The notes below the pieces were generated by a model. It worked only from the letters and a program-made list of their open reading frames with translations. It was not told where the DNA came from and ran no database searches. The position numbers and the translations under genes are program-made. From contig NC_092568.1 of assembly GCF_037975245.1 (NCBI RefSeq), positions 3,689,001 to 3,753,000 of the forward strand: a stretch of DNA of 64,000 nt. Reading direction: 5' to 3'. Below are positions 11,522-23,208 of this stretch, in pieces (within the stretch, counting starts at the first letter, position 1; each line of letters starts with the position of its first letter). This DNA comes from Apostichopus japonicus (taxonomy: Eukaryota; Echinodermata; Holothuroidea; Aspidochirotida; Stichopodidae).

Positions 11522-11790
11522 AGTGATTGGAGGTAAAACAGCCAATGTTTGGTTTTTGCAGAGCTTTCGAGCAAACTAGCTCTTCTTCAGTGCATGATCA
11601 CCGAAAATGACAAGGAGTAGCTGGAATTTACACTATTTTATAGAGAAGAGTGTCGGCAAAACTGCAAAACGTGCGACTTAGATGAGTGATTACGCCACTG
11701 CGGTGGCCAGACATTAAAACAATTAATGTGGTGAGAATATTTCTCATACTGGCCACCCGTGACCACTCAACCTAGTTGGGAGTGTTCTGT
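11522..11790 (-). mobile_element. Second Penelope-like terminal fragment, opposite orientation
   Basis: The minus strand carries the terminal motif CTGAAGA, stem GAGC/GCTC, GAAA (11590 to 11565), followed by GCAAAAACC and then the TA tract. This is the same motif layout as the plus-strand copy at 11171 but inverted. The left limit is a guess. Confidence 0.4.
11565..11590 (-). ncRNA. Hammerhead-like motif (minus strand)
   Basis: The minus strand reads CTGAAGA, A, GAGC, loop TAGTTT, GCTC, GAAA. Like the motif at 11171 it has one extra A before the stem, which suggests the extra base is a family trait. Confidence 0.4.
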
Positions 11791-12650
11791 AATGCACCTG
11801 AAAGAAAAGTGCAATAACTTTTTACAAGATGCAAGTATTTTACCTGTGTGCATTTAATGTGTTTTCTGTTTTATCCCGTGGAATTTGACACAAAGGAACC
11901 TACTTCATGGTGTAAGTATGTATAGGATACGCCTTGGTTTTGTAACAATATATCTAGTTACAAAGGATACGGTGGGGAACGTAATTTTTGTTATGTGGAT
12001 ACACCTTTAATATTGATGTCAACAACCCTATTGTTTTACATTGACATCAAAGGTAATTTGATGCCAACAAAGGTTAATAACTGGAAAAAGCACTTATTAG
12101 CCGAAGAACTCGATATTTCTACTTGGATAAACTTCACCCTTGGTATGTTGATCAAGTTTATCAAGTGCTGTAGATCTATTATTTTATGCCAAAGATTCCC
12201 ATCCAATAAGTAAAATGGTGGCCCTGCTGGTGACCCCTAGGCAGTTTGCCTCCTCTCTGTTCGCAATTAAGAAACTTGCAAAGCTTGTTTAAAAGAAAAA
12301 AGGTAGCTTGTAATGGTTTTATGCTTTTTACCTTCTTTCTGTAAATGTTCCACATTTCTGAAACAAAAGAGAAAAAGATTCATCAGTTATTGTGGGCTTA
12401 CGTAGTGTTGATTGTCTTAGTGATAGTCGTGTTGTGAACATGTATTAAATAATATATATAAACAAGTGCTTTCAGATCAGAAAACCACCCACTTTGTTCA
12501 CTTTGCAGATGTAACCATCAAACTTAACATGGAAGGTTTTGTCAATGTCAACTTAGGAAGCATGGATACTTTCCATACTTGGCATATGGATGCACAGCTC
12601 AATTGTTGTTGGTGTAGGTGAAGGTCATCTGCGTCACCAGCAATCAATTA
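11791..12650. other. Nothing recognised
   Basis: AT-rich non-coding sequence. A 72-residue open stretch at 11995-12213 has no family features. Confidence 0.4.
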
Positions 12651-12758
12651 TGTGAAAACCTTTTAAACATGATATCTCATGGTAGAAATCATGGATATAC
12701 TCCTCGCATGTGGGATATGGATTTTTCATATTGAGTACATGGATCATGTAGTTGTGGT

Positions 12759-14713
12759 CATAGGCGTACGGGACCATTTCAGTTTGGGGGGGGGCAGAAA
12801 CTTTTGTGCCCGAAAGTTCCCGTGACACTATCTAAGCGGAGCGCCACCATCGGTTGACGCGTGAAGTACAAGAAATTTTTGGCAAAAAATGCCTCTCAGA
12901 TTGCCGGAAATGGCACTTCTGAGGCCTTGCAAGTTGCATCTAAACATTCTTTACTTTATAATCTCACGTTTTAGAAATTAACACTTGCCCAAAAATTTGG
13001 TAAATTAGAAGAAGAAAAAATGGTAACATCACTTTGAAGGGGAAAAATATGACAGTATATTTTTTAAGCTCCTATTTAGTTACCGTATTTATTATTTTAA
13101 CTCAGTACTCAGCTACCTCCAGAAAAACATACATTGATCAGCGACACGTATGCGGGATAATGTCGCTGTGTCGGGTGAGACTGCAATTTGTCTCACAAAA
13201 AAAGTAGAAAAAAATAACAAAGAATATGATAAACCTGTACTTCTAGCCTTATAGGCACCCCCCCCCCCCCCCACCATCCATGAAAAGAAAATGTTTCTTA
13301 TATGCAGTCATGTCGGGGATGTAAAGGTATACAGTTGACTAGTTAGATCACATGATGTCACCACGATTGTGAGCGACGTTCCCTGTTAATAATTGTGGGC
13401 GATAGTGCAAAAAGCGTGGTAGCCCAGATGACCTGCGCTTGCGGTGGTGTTACACAGAAATATTCGGGCATCATGATGCTAAATAAAGAAAATCATTAGG
13501 CCTATATTAATATTAATGTCACAAAACATATTGCACAAAACGCTCTCCATAGAGTTGTCGGGCAAAAATTATAAGATTCGGGCAAGCTACTGCATATTTA
13601 TATATATTTTTTTCTCCTCTTAGGCTTCCCGAATTTTTCAGAACTTTTGCCCGAATTTCTTGTCTTCTGGAAAAAAATTTGGGGGGGGGGGCCGCCTGCG
13701 ATTTTTTTTTATCCCAAACAGGTTGGCAAGTGTGCGTAAATAGTCGTTCATGATTGGTCGGAAAAGTTACGTCATCACCATAGAAACCTTCACTTCGAGG
13801 TTCTGCATCCATTTGTTGCAACGAAGATATACCCGTTCAAAATTACCCGTAGCTTTTCGTACATATATTTAGATATGTTTGGAATTGGTTTAGACATATT
13901 TAGCACACTATAGTATTGTATGATCTACTTTGATCGAATTTTTCTGTGAAGGCAGCATCGCACAGTGAAAGTTTCGTACAGGGTACATTCACACATGCGC
14001 TGTAGGCCTATATGTATTATAACTCTGTACACGGTGCAGTGACGGAAATATATCATACTATACACTACACTGTTTTGCGTATATTCACTCAAGACTCGTG
14101 AACTCACGTCGTGAAGTTGGTTTTAGTGTAGGCCTACCCATTCCAAGAATCGACTTCTGATTTCAATAGAACGGCTCGCGAATCGTGGATAACGTAAACA
14201 CGAACCAAATAAAATGTAGCGTATGTATCATAAGTGAGGTCAACATGTAATCCAAACATTAAACTCTGTACACAGTGCAGTGACGGAAATATATCACACT
14301 ATACACTATACTGTTTTGCGTATATTCACTCAAGACTCGTGAACTCGCGTCGTGAAGTTGCTTTTAGTGTAGGCCTACCCATTCCACGAAACGAATTCTG
14401 ATTTCAATAGAACGGCTCACGAATCGTGGATAACGTAAACACGAACCAAATAGAATGTAGCGTATGTATAATATATAAGTGAGGTCAACATGTAATCCAA
14501 GCATTTAGAGTAAAGTTAGGGCGTTTGAATGGAAACCCCTTAACTAGACTCAATCAAGTGTCAGTGTGTAACTCAGTATATGTCTTCGAACTTCCAAGCG
14601 ATGGTTATTATTTATGCTGACGTCATGAGCAATATGATTGGCTGAAAACTCCGTAATTGCAAACCTGTTTGGGAAAAAAATTCGCCCCCCCCCCCCCGCC
14701 TCGTACGCCTATG
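12759..14713. mobile_element. Non-autonomous hAT element (1,955 bp)
   Basis: Perfect terminal inverted repeats CATAGGCGTACG / CGTACGCCTATG are flanked by identical 8-bp direct repeats GTTGTGGT (12751-12758 and 14714-14721). Eight-bp duplications and CA...GGCG-type ends are hallmarks of the hAT superfamily. No transposase domain is visible inside; a 100-residue minus-strand open stretch (13519-13821) is featureless. G/C runs occur near both ends. The block CTATCTAAGCGGAGCGCC lies 69 bp inside the left end. Confidence 0.9.
14022..14503. repeat. Tandem duplication, about 240-bp unit, inside the hAT element
   Basis: Two head-to-tail copies (about 14022-14262 and 14263-14503) share long identical blocks such as GCAGTGACGGAAATATATCA and GTGTAGGCCTACCCATTCCA, with scattered substitutions. 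Confidence 0.85.
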
Positions 14714-14721
14714 GTTGTGGT

Positions 14722-14894
14722 TGGAGCTTAAATATCATTTGAGGTCACTAGAGGTCAAACTCTGAAAACTTTTAAACATGATAGCTCAAGGTAGGAATGA
14801 TGGATCTTCTCATACTTAGTGTGTGGATGTAACACATTGAGAACAAGATCCCTATTGTCATTAGTGGAGGTGTGCATTGCCGCGTACAGTAGAC
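14722..14894. repeat. Older dispersed repeat split by the hAT insertion
   Basis: AAACTTTTAAACATGATAGCTCA at about 14764 echoes AAACCTTTTAAACATGATATCTCA at about 12656, followed on both sides by similar GGTAG(A)AATGATGGAT text. The hAT at 12759 therefore sits between two diverged copies of a tandem repeat. Confidence 0.5.
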
Positions 14895-15090
14895 TGACCC
14901 GTGATTCACGTCATAGTGTAATGGTACATCAAAATAGTGGTTCAGGACATTTATATTGGTGAACAAGCAGAAGTCTAGATCTATGGGTTCATTGACCCGT
15001 GATTCACGTCATAGTGTAATGGTACATCAAAATAGTGGTTCAGGACATTTATATTGGTGAACAACCAGAAGTCTAGATCTATGGAGTCAT
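14895..15090. repeat. Tandem duplication, 98-bp unit
   Basis: Copies 14895-14992 and 14993-15090 are almost identical (each starts TGACCCGTGATTCACGTCAT), with one or two changes, so the duplication is recent. Confidence 0.9.
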
Positions 15091-16575
15091 TGACTCCTCA
15101 ATGCATTTTGCATTCTGGTTTTGACTTAAGGCCAAGGAGTTGATAGTAATTACATATTTCTTTGAGAACATGTCATGAATTCAACATATGAGATGTTGAA
15201 TTTCCTAACCTCTGTTGATTGCAAAGTTCTTGAATTAATAGCATTGAAAGTTGTTAGTACCTCACAGGTGTATTTGGCACAATCATATGTCTAGTGGTCT
15301 CGCTGAGACGTTTCAGCGGGTCCTCCACCTGCCTTCGATGCTGCTGTTTCCATATTTATCTCATTTAACATTACCATGGCACGGCACGGCATGGTTGATA
15401 TTGATATGTTAAATTAAATGTAAGACAGGAAAACAATTTAGCGTTCCGTATATATTGCCATCATATACGTGCTTAAGTGTGTGCACGCCATATTCTCTCC
15501 TTTTAATGCTGACTCTGATCGTTAACTGATATAGTTTACAATCGATGAGTTAGGAGGTCAGCATTAAAGTCAAAGCTTTATATTATTTAAGTTTCTATAC
15601 ACAATTTATTCGTCAGGGTACTGAAGTGATAAGTAAGTGTTATGGTACCTACCTGTCTATTTACTATCATATTTATCATCTTCATTATTTATAACTTTGG
15701 TATATTACATTTTATGATATTCCAAAGTAAAGTTTCGATTTGAGGCCTCGTTCTTATTGGTCGGTATTGTCATGTGACCTTCTTTGTAGGTGTCTGGAAT
15801 TTTAACTTTGCTAACAAACTTGTTTGTTCGATATTGGGGGAAACCAGCAGTATCTGGTACAAACGCAGTTTGTATTTTAAGAAATTTAACGCAGCTGTAC
15901 CTGCATCAACACTTACTATACTATTTACGGTTGTATCCTACTAAAAAACAAGGATGAAAATAAAGTACATGTGTACATTGTAGGCAGTTAATCCGAGAAA
16001 ATCACCAGCTGAAGAATGTAGCTATAATTAGCTGAACAAAGCTGGTCATCATCACTATCCTTTAATTAAAAGAACATTACTATCCTTACTATGGCGAAAT
16101 TACTTTATACCAGTTGTCACGCTTTTATTTTTAGTGGGTGGTGGGGGGGGGGGTATTGCGATGAAGGGCGGGGGTCAGACGAGGAGTGGGGAGTTTGTCA
16201 GGTGCCAAGTACCAAGGTACCAAGATGAAAGGACCACATTTCTTCTCTTAAAACTATATATGTCATGCATTTCAGTGGGCACAATTTTGCATATGTCATC
16301 ACCCAATGTTATCATCATACCAACTTCAGTTGATACAATATGACACTCTCATAAATTTCTCATAAATATGCATTCGGTCAAGTACAATATGAGTAACTCC
16401 AATAGAAAAGTTAATGTTAGCACAATAGCTAAATGGAACTATCCAAAACTGAGTCCAGAAAAATGTAGGCTTGAAAAGATTCTGGCCCCAAAACGTCCAA
16501 ACCAAAATTTGGGGTCCACATGGGCCTAAAATAATAGCTGTGAACCAACAGTCAGGAACAATAGGGCACACCTCA
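15091..16575. other. Nothing recognised; one G-run
   Basis: No supported gene. A G-rich stretch lies at 16134-16190 (13 G in a row). Possible upstream region of the SAM-type exon at 16883. Confidence 0.4.
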
Positions 16576-16690
16576 CTACACTCTTAAAACACCTGGGTCA
16601 TATTCATGACCCAAACGCAGGGTCGATGGTCTTATAACCCAATTTGGGTTGTACCATACACTAAGCTGACCCAATGCTAAGTCCGAAACT
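16576..16690. mobile_element. MITE-like fragment with internal palindromes
   Basis: CACTCTTAAAACACCTGGGTCA begins a segment rich in short inverted words (GGGTCATATTCATGACCC, ACCCAATTTGGGTT). It resembles the start of the palindromic element at 18312. Only one end is clear. Confidence 0.4.
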
Positions 16691-16882
16691 GACTTTCATC
16701 AACGAGTCAAAATAATATTGGACTAAGATTGGTCAACATTATAGGAATATGAGTGCATCATGTCAGATCAGCCAATTAACGAACACACATTGACCGTCTG
16801 ATAATATTGGCCCTTCGCGCGCCATAGACAAATTGGCTGTAGGACAAGTTTGCTGACAGAGCGAACATGATCAGAAGCACAG

Positions 16883-16949
16883 ATGGATTCGTTTGTGAAA
16901 GGTAAATTAGAAGAATGGGGCTTGATGGAATGGGCTAATTCATTTCAAG
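16883..16949 (+). CDS. First coding exon of a possible SAM-domain protein
   Basis: ATG in good context (CAGATGG) opens MDSFVKGKLEEWGLMEWANS plus FQ and a phase-1 donor (CAAG then GTATGG). The pattern F-x(4)-L-x-E-W-x-L-x-x-W/Y-x-x-x-F is the first two helices of sterile alpha motif domains, as in N-terminal SAM (SAMD3-like) proteins of fish and invertebrates. SAM domains mediate protein-protein oligomerisation. The next exon is not identified: the downstream candidate at 21451 is in phase 0, so an exon must be missing or lost. The hAT at 17728-19948 would lie in intron 1. The call rests on one short exon. Confidence 0.45.
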
Positions 16950-17727
16950 GTATGGTATCATGTGCAAATATCTTTCTTATATGTAATTAAATTTCAAGAA
17001 ATGCTGACGTAGCATACGAAGACATAACGTAAGGCTAAGTCGGTGACTGAATTCGTAGTCGTACTAGCCTATGGGCTAACGCTAAGCCATAACATAGGCT
17101 AGGCCTAACGTAGACTAGGCCTGTAAACATTACACTATTGCAGTGTGCTATCTTGTTAGGCAATGTAGTTTCTTTAAAATATTGTGATGATGTATACATG
17201 TACGGAACCTCTACTAGGCTCTAGTATCTGATATACAAATCCACAATCCTGATATGAATATTGGGCCCCTAATGGTTGAAATTGTAAAATATGGAGCTAA
17301 TTAATGTTCAGAAAGTTCTGTCCAAGTTGTTAAACGGACCCGTTTAGCCTAGTCACTGCCAGTTAGCTTACGTACAAAAAATGCAAAGTTTTTAAATAGG
17401 CCTAAGAAGTAAGATGTCAATATATCCTATAGGGCCTAGGCCTATTAATAACGTTAGGATCGCCCGTGGATAGACCCATGGACTTGCACGAAGACCAAAC
17501 ATTATACCATATTTTTACATTTGCCGAACTGTATATTTAAAATAAATATGACGATGCACAATTGCATTCAGTAAGCATTGTTGACGATGCATAATTAAGC
17601 ATTGTTGTGCCAAGTTTGGTAAGTAAATATGATTAGGCCCCTAGGCTAGGCCTACTTGCGATCATGAGGATGACGGCTAGATTTGGACAGGCCAATGGTT
17701 TTTTTTTTTTTTTTTTGTACACACAGG
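16950..17727. other. Probable intron, no other feature
   Basis: AT-rich with many TAGGCCTA-type words. A T-run of 16 precedes the hAT element. Confidence 0.4.
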
Positions 17728-19948
17728 CAGTGGCGTAGCTAGGATTTTTTGAGTGGGGGGCCATGGGGGGGCTGTTCTTTCTTGTGGGGGGGGGGGGGGC
17801 CGGAGGTTACTATCTAAGCGGAGCGCCACCTTGGTTGGCGCGGAGCGTACAGAGAAAATTTGAGATTTCAGCACCCCCCAGATCGCAGGAGATGGCACCT
17901 GTGAGGCAAAATAGCAACCAAAAAGATGTGCAACTTTGGTGACAGAAATGCAAAAAAAGTTTTTTCTCTTTCATGCTGACTGGCCTTGCCAACTCAGCCA
18001 GACTTTAACTTGAGGGAAGTTGGCATCATTTGTCGTTTCAAGGTGTCAAGGCCTTTCTCCCAACTCAAACCCCTGTGGGCTACCGGTAGTAGGTTTGCAG
18101 GATATGCCCACATGTGGACTTAAATAGCATTAGAGGAAGGGGATGGAAATCTATCGATGTTTCGGTAATGGTCCACATTGGTGGCTCGGTGCTAATTAGG
18201 CCATTTATTGGGTTTCTTGAGGCAGCTGTCATCAGAATCTGGGTTTTTGTGCCAATCGATGACCGATAACATGTATTGGTATGTAAATTTCTTCTTCATA
18301 CATCTATAGCAACACTCTAAAAACAAATGAGTGGATTTCATTCCATTGGAGTGATCGCTCGGCGCACTTCAAATTAAGAGTGAAATTTAACTCTATTGGA
18401 GTTAACCCTCACTCCTAATATGAGTGAATATAACTCTATTAGGAGTTAAGATTTACTCCAATGGAGTGGAAATTCACTCTTATACCGGAAGGTGCTCAGT
18501 GATCACTCCCATGGAGTGAAATTCACCTATGTTTTTATCAGTGCAGTACAGTGCATATCATCATAGACGTACGTACGTACTACGTACGTTCGTATATCAG
18601 ACGCACTCGATACCCACACGATACGATACGGTCCTGGAGAAACAATTTCCACTCATCATATTTTAAGGCGATACAGTAGTGAGTAGTGAACAGGCACAGC
18701 CACATGTTTGCAGGAATTTCAGAATTCCCAATTTTTATATCTCTACCAGTAGTGGAAAATCATGTTTCGACAGTTTCGTGGGCATAAAAAAAGTTGTTTT
18801 GTGGAATATTCAATGACATATCAGGGGCGGATGCAGGATTTGTGACAGGGGGGGGGGTCTGACTGGTCCAGCCGCGCCTGAACGTAAGACTATCTAAGAG
18901 GAGCGCCATCATCGGTTGGCGCGGAGCGTACAAGCAAATTTTTGGCTTTACAAACCCCCCAGATGGCCGGAAACGGCACTTCCCGAGTATTCTAAGTTGC
19001 ATGTACCTAGCCTGAAAATATGGATCTCATGTCTGCAATTTCTCAATTGATGAGAAAAAACAATCTATGAAATATGGTATTACATATCAGATGAGTTGAG
19101 ATGATACAAAAATCATAATGCCTTTAGCCCCCAATCCCCTCCCGTTCCGTCACCACTGTTTGATGCAGGGCCGGATCCAGGATTCTGGAAGGGTGAGGGG
19201 TTTGCTCATGAAAAATTCGTTAGCGCATCCTAGCAGCCTACCGCTCTGTAACCTCACCGCCCAAAAAAATTCAAACACCACCGTCTGAAAATTGAGATTG
19301 TTAGGCATTTTTGGCACGTGTAGCACGCGTGCACACTATAGTTCATTTGACGGAAAAGACACACCTGGATAACTTGTGAGGATAACCGCTTTTCTGACGT
19401 CCTACATGTTTAAAATTGGCGTTTAATTTAATTATTTTTTTCTCTCTCTTTTTTTTTTCTCTTTTTTTTTGGTCAAGAGCAGGGGGGTCCGGACCCCCTG
19501 GACCCCCCTGGATCCGCGCCTGTATATATTCATTTGACTCGAGGCAATATATGAATACCTGATACCTCGGCCCAGTACAAACGGAGCCAATCTTTTGATA
19601 GATTGTTGCGCTAGGTGGAAGCACTGAACATATTGTCAGCAGCTATCGATATCGCGCAGCACAACAAGGTTCGTGGTGTATGGTCGCAATCGTCGCATCG
19701 ACCATTGCCATGCCATGCTGTGTGACCATTCTCATGATTACTACAGATATTGTATTATTCTTCTTCTGCCAGATGCAGACGGGAAAATTGTGTAACTCTA
19801 TTTCCCAAATTATTGAAGAAAAAAAAAAATTATTTTTTTATTTTTTATTTTTTTACAACATTTTTTTTTACAACATTCCCAGTGGGGGGGCCAGCCGATT
19901 TCATGGGGGGGCCTCGGCCCCCCAGGCCCCCCCGTAGCTACGCCACTG
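17728..19948. mobile_element. Non-autonomous hAT element (2,221 bp) with nested pieces
   Basis: Ends CAGTGGCGTAGCTA and TAGCTACGCCACTG form a perfect inverted repeat, flanked by the 8-bp direct repeat CACACAGG (17720-17727 and 19949-19956). The block TATCTAAGCGGAGCGCC lies about 80 bp inside the left end. Other hAT-like ends sit inside (CAGGGGCGGATGCAGG at 18822, CAGGGCCGGATCCAGG at 19166, GGATCCGCGCCTG ending at 19522), so it has received later insertions whose exact pairing I cannot settle. No transposase is seen. Confidence 0.9.
18312..18544. mobile_element. Palindromic MITE nested in the hAT element
   Basis: The left end ACACTCTAAAAACAAATGAG and the right end reading inward GCACTGATAAAAACATAGGTG are imperfect inverted repeats. 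The interior is filled with ACTCCAATGGAGT-type palindromes repeated about five times. About 230 bp, no coding capacity; superfamily not assigned. Confidence 0.65.
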
Positions 19949-19956
19949 CACACAGG

Positions 19957-20620
19957 GCAGCTACTGTAGTGTGAAGCATTTGCAATATGCGTAATGTACG
20001 TAGGCCTACAGTAGCGTTCAGCTACTAGTTTAGCCTAACGTTAGGCCTGGGCCCTACTGCGTATAGTGTTATAGGCCTAACGTTAGATATGGAACAAGCG
20101 CCTGTAAACAAAAAAATCATCAGAGTTTTTACCAGAATTTTAGGGTTAGTCCTAAATAACAAAAATAGCTTAGTTAAATAGCTAATGTTACATCTGATTA
20201 AGCAGTAAGTGCACTAACATACACTAGCTTATCAGACTACCGAACGAAAGGCAAAGAAGATCAAAAAAGAGGCAGAACTTGGAATAAATTTACAACAATT
20301 TCATTTGAAAATTTCTTGGCAATGAAAATTTTGAATAATCATACAAAATTAACATTTAGGCCTAGCCTAGAATGTTAGGCCTATGCTAGGTCTATTTGAT
20401 CAAGATGTGAAAAAACAGCCTGTTTTGCATATATTAAGGTTGAAAATAAGTAGGCCTAGCAGATCTTATTTGTTCATAGCGTGAGCACGTTGCTATATGG
20501 TAATATTGGAACGTATTGTTAGGTAGCCTACAGTAGGTTTATATGCATTATTTGGGCCCCCGCAGTATTCGGGCACTTTGATACCCTACAATAAATACTT
20601 GTATATTAATTCTACAAATT
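19957..20620. other. Probable intron, nothing recognised
   Basis: AT-rich with TAGGCCTA words. No open frame of interest. Confidence 0.4.
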
Positions 20621-21290
20621 AAGTACGTACAGTTAAGCGGGGGGGGGGGGGTGTTGTTGTAACAAGTAAGTAGCACAGGGTACCTGTATACTGTGCACTT
20701 TTCAGCTCAATTGCTTCAACATTCATTGAAAATATTCAGATTATGATGCCAGCACCAGACAAACCTCAATCTATATAGGCCCTGGCATAATCGTCAGGGT
20801 TCGAAATACGTGGTAGTTCAGTAGGTAGCCCTAGACAACCAAATATACGTTGGACTACCAGAACTGTCAGAACACTGAATAGCAGTAGTCCGATTGGCTA
20901 CCAAAATTTCCCAACATGAAAGCTATTATCTGTGATAAATTATTTTCACCCACACAAGTACGTACAGTTAAGCGGGGGGGGGGGGGTGTTGTTGTAACAA
21001 GTAAGTAGCACAGGGTACCTGTATACTGTGCACTTTTCAGCTCAATTGCTTCAACATTCATTGAAAATATTCAGATTATGATGCCAGCACCAGACAAACC
21101 TCAATCTATATAGGCCCTGGCATAATCGTCAGGGTTCGAAATACGTGGTAGTTCAGTAGGTAGCCCTAGACAACCAAATATACGTTGGACTACCAGAACT
21201 GTCAGAACACTGAATAGCAGTAGTCCGATTGGCTACCAAAATTTCCCAACATGAAAGCTATTATCTGTGATAAATTATTTTCACCCACAC
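20621..21290. repeat. Near-perfect tandem duplication, 335-bp unit
   Basis: Copies 20621-20955 and 20956-21290 are identical as far as I can read except for the length of a G-run. Each begins AAGTACGTACAGTTAAGCGG and ends TTATTTTCACCCACAC. Confidence 0.95.
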
Positions 21291-21450
21291 TCATAATGTG
21301 TAAATCTTTTCCATAGAAATATTGTATATTGTATATATCATGAATCATCATTGTGTAAAAAAATTATAGGAAAAAAATGTTCACAGTCCAAGTCTGGGCA
21401 CAAAAAAATGCTTTCTGTGCAGACTTGTCACATATTTCATCCTTTTTCAG

Positions 21451-21607
21451 ATTAATCTGGACTTTGAAGTCATCAAGCCAAAGTGTGGGGACAAATTGTT
21501 CCTGTTATGGACACCTGCACTCGCTAGGAACCTACTGCATTATGCTGACAAGCAAAATGGTTGGTCTCGACACCTGGGGATTGTTCAAGACAGCAGTCAA
21601 CTATCAG
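21451..21607 (+). CDS. Candidate exon of the SAM-type or an unknown gene
   Basis: A strong acceptor (TTTTTCAG) and a good donor (TATCAG then GTAACT) bound a 157-bp open frame encoding INLDFEVIKPKCGDKLFLLW, TPALARNLLHYADKQNGWSR and HLGIVQDSSQLS, phase 0 in and phase 1 out. The composition is that of a normal globular protein. The start could be the end of a SAM domain (I-x-x-L...I-x-x-x-G-x-x-x-x-x-L), fitting the exon at 16883, but the phases of those two do not join directly. It does join in phase with the segment at 23209. No firm family recognised. Confidence 0.4.
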
Positions 21608-22129
21608 GTAACTAAGTTGCAATAACTTAACCCAGGTAAAATGCATGTGAACTGTTTTCATGTGACACTGCCAGTGATGTGTTAGTGGGCCCCTGGTTGA
21701 GCTTCACCTCAGTCAGGGGAAATAATGAAAATGGTGTGTATTTGGAGGAGGGGTCAGTCAGGGGATTAAGGTGGCAGTCAGATAACAGAATAGTGTCAAG
21801 TATTATGCCTGATTGCCATGTGTCAGTACACAGTGCCTCAGGTCTGGCATGGGCACAACCCTGCACAGTCAACATAGATGACATCGGATTTGTTATAACA
21901 AATGTTTTCTATTCTCGCATCAGAATTCTGGTAATATTGTCTTGCTTCTTGGACGAACATTCATTGGCCTGGCATCCACCCAACTTTGGATCACAATCAG
22001 AAATGCTGCTGAAAAATTAGTGGATTTGTAGAGCCGTCAGAGATCCTATCCACACTATATAATGCATATTGTTCCACTGAAAGACATTTTTTTAACTGAT
22101 ATATCATCATATATTACAACAAATGTGTT
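21608..22129. other. Probable intron, nothing recognised
   Basis: No splice-bounded open frame is supported. The sequence runs up to the target duplication of the solo LTR. Confidence 0.4.
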
Positions 22130-23117
22130 TGTCACGAACGACTTTATTCATTGTACGTGTATTCAGTATATGCTGGTCAGGGTGATAAGTAGGTCACTCG
22201 TCGTGACTGACAACTTGTGCGTTTTTTTCTGGAAGCGTCGAGAAATGATGGCGCTATTCGGTATTAACGAGTGCAAATTTCCAGAACATACGGGAAGTAA
22301 TTTTTAGCAGGTGACCGGATATCGTCGACCAATGAACGATGCACTATCTGTCGTATCTTCGAGACATGGATGATTCTCGATGTTTTTCCGTCAGGATTCC
22401 TGGAAGAGAATTTTCGGGAGATTAAACCCGGCTATATAAGAAGAGATATTTTCGGTGATGAGGAGTTTAGTTCAGAGTTTTCCGATCTATTGTAAAAAGA
22501 AATTCATCTGAGATAAAAGAATAATCGAGAGGACGGACGGAGGAACCGGTGGACTGTTTGTTTATTAGATTGGTGCGTCGTTTAACCGGGACAGGCGTGA
22601 CTTCGGCAGAGTTTTTCGGAGTTCACCCAGGAGGAAGCCATCCTTGGGATACAAACGTTGAGTCGAATTGGACCAGCGGGGAACGGTTTTGCTCCTGACC
22701 AAGTCACGGGATACCAGCCTACGAGGGAGCCTAATCCCGACATCGTTGTTGGTGACGCAAGGAGGTCAGAACAGCTACGAAAGGAACCGAGAGCCGGCAC
22801 GCGCCGCGTAAGATAAGTTAAGTAATCTTTCAAAAATTTAACGGCCGTATAATATTGTAAAATCTGTCTGTAATATTCCAAATTTCTAGTACCAATAATC
22901 CTTGTACAAATCAGTAGAGATCGTATCATTGTAAATATATCGTTTTTGTTAACTTTCAGAAACCTCTCAGTAGTCTTTTGGTCCTTTGAGTTTACTTCCC
23001 TGAATCTATCTAAAATTTTATTTTTATCGGCTTTGAAGGCCAAAGGAAAAACCCGGGGTCGCAACAGAGGGGGCGCTAGAGGGTGCCATTTTGTATTATC
23101 CCACGGAAGTTGTGACA
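22130..23117 (+). mobile_element. Solo LTR (Gypsy-like fossil), 988 bp
   Basis: Begins TGTCACGAACG and ends GAAGTTGTGACA, so the tips form the inverted repeat TGTCAC/GTGACA. It is flanked by a perfect 5-bp target duplication GTGTT (22125-22129 and 23118-23122). A TATA box (CTATATAAGAAG) lies near 22432. No internal region remains, as expected after LTR-LTR recombination. The intact duplication suggests modest age. The open stretch on its minus strand (22582-23064) is not a gene. Confidence 0.88.
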
Positions 23118-23208
23118 GTGTTAGCTTATAACACGGGCATAATCAGTGCCTCCATGAGTGTTAAGTCTGTGAATCTTTCCCCAAGGTTCTTATTTTCCCT
23201 CTTTACAG

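Noticed and set aside
13519-13821. 100-codon minus-strand open frame in the first hAT
   Set aside because: No transposase motif; it is partly encoded by G-run and repeat sequence.
18822-19522. A further complete nested hAT between the ends at 18822 or 19166 and 19522
   Set aside because: The tips are hAT-like but the flanking octamers (TGACATAT or GTTTGATG versus TATATATT) do not match, so pairing is unproven.
22582-23064. 160-codon minus-strand open frame
   Set aside because: It lies entirely inside a solo LTR defined by its tips and target duplication.
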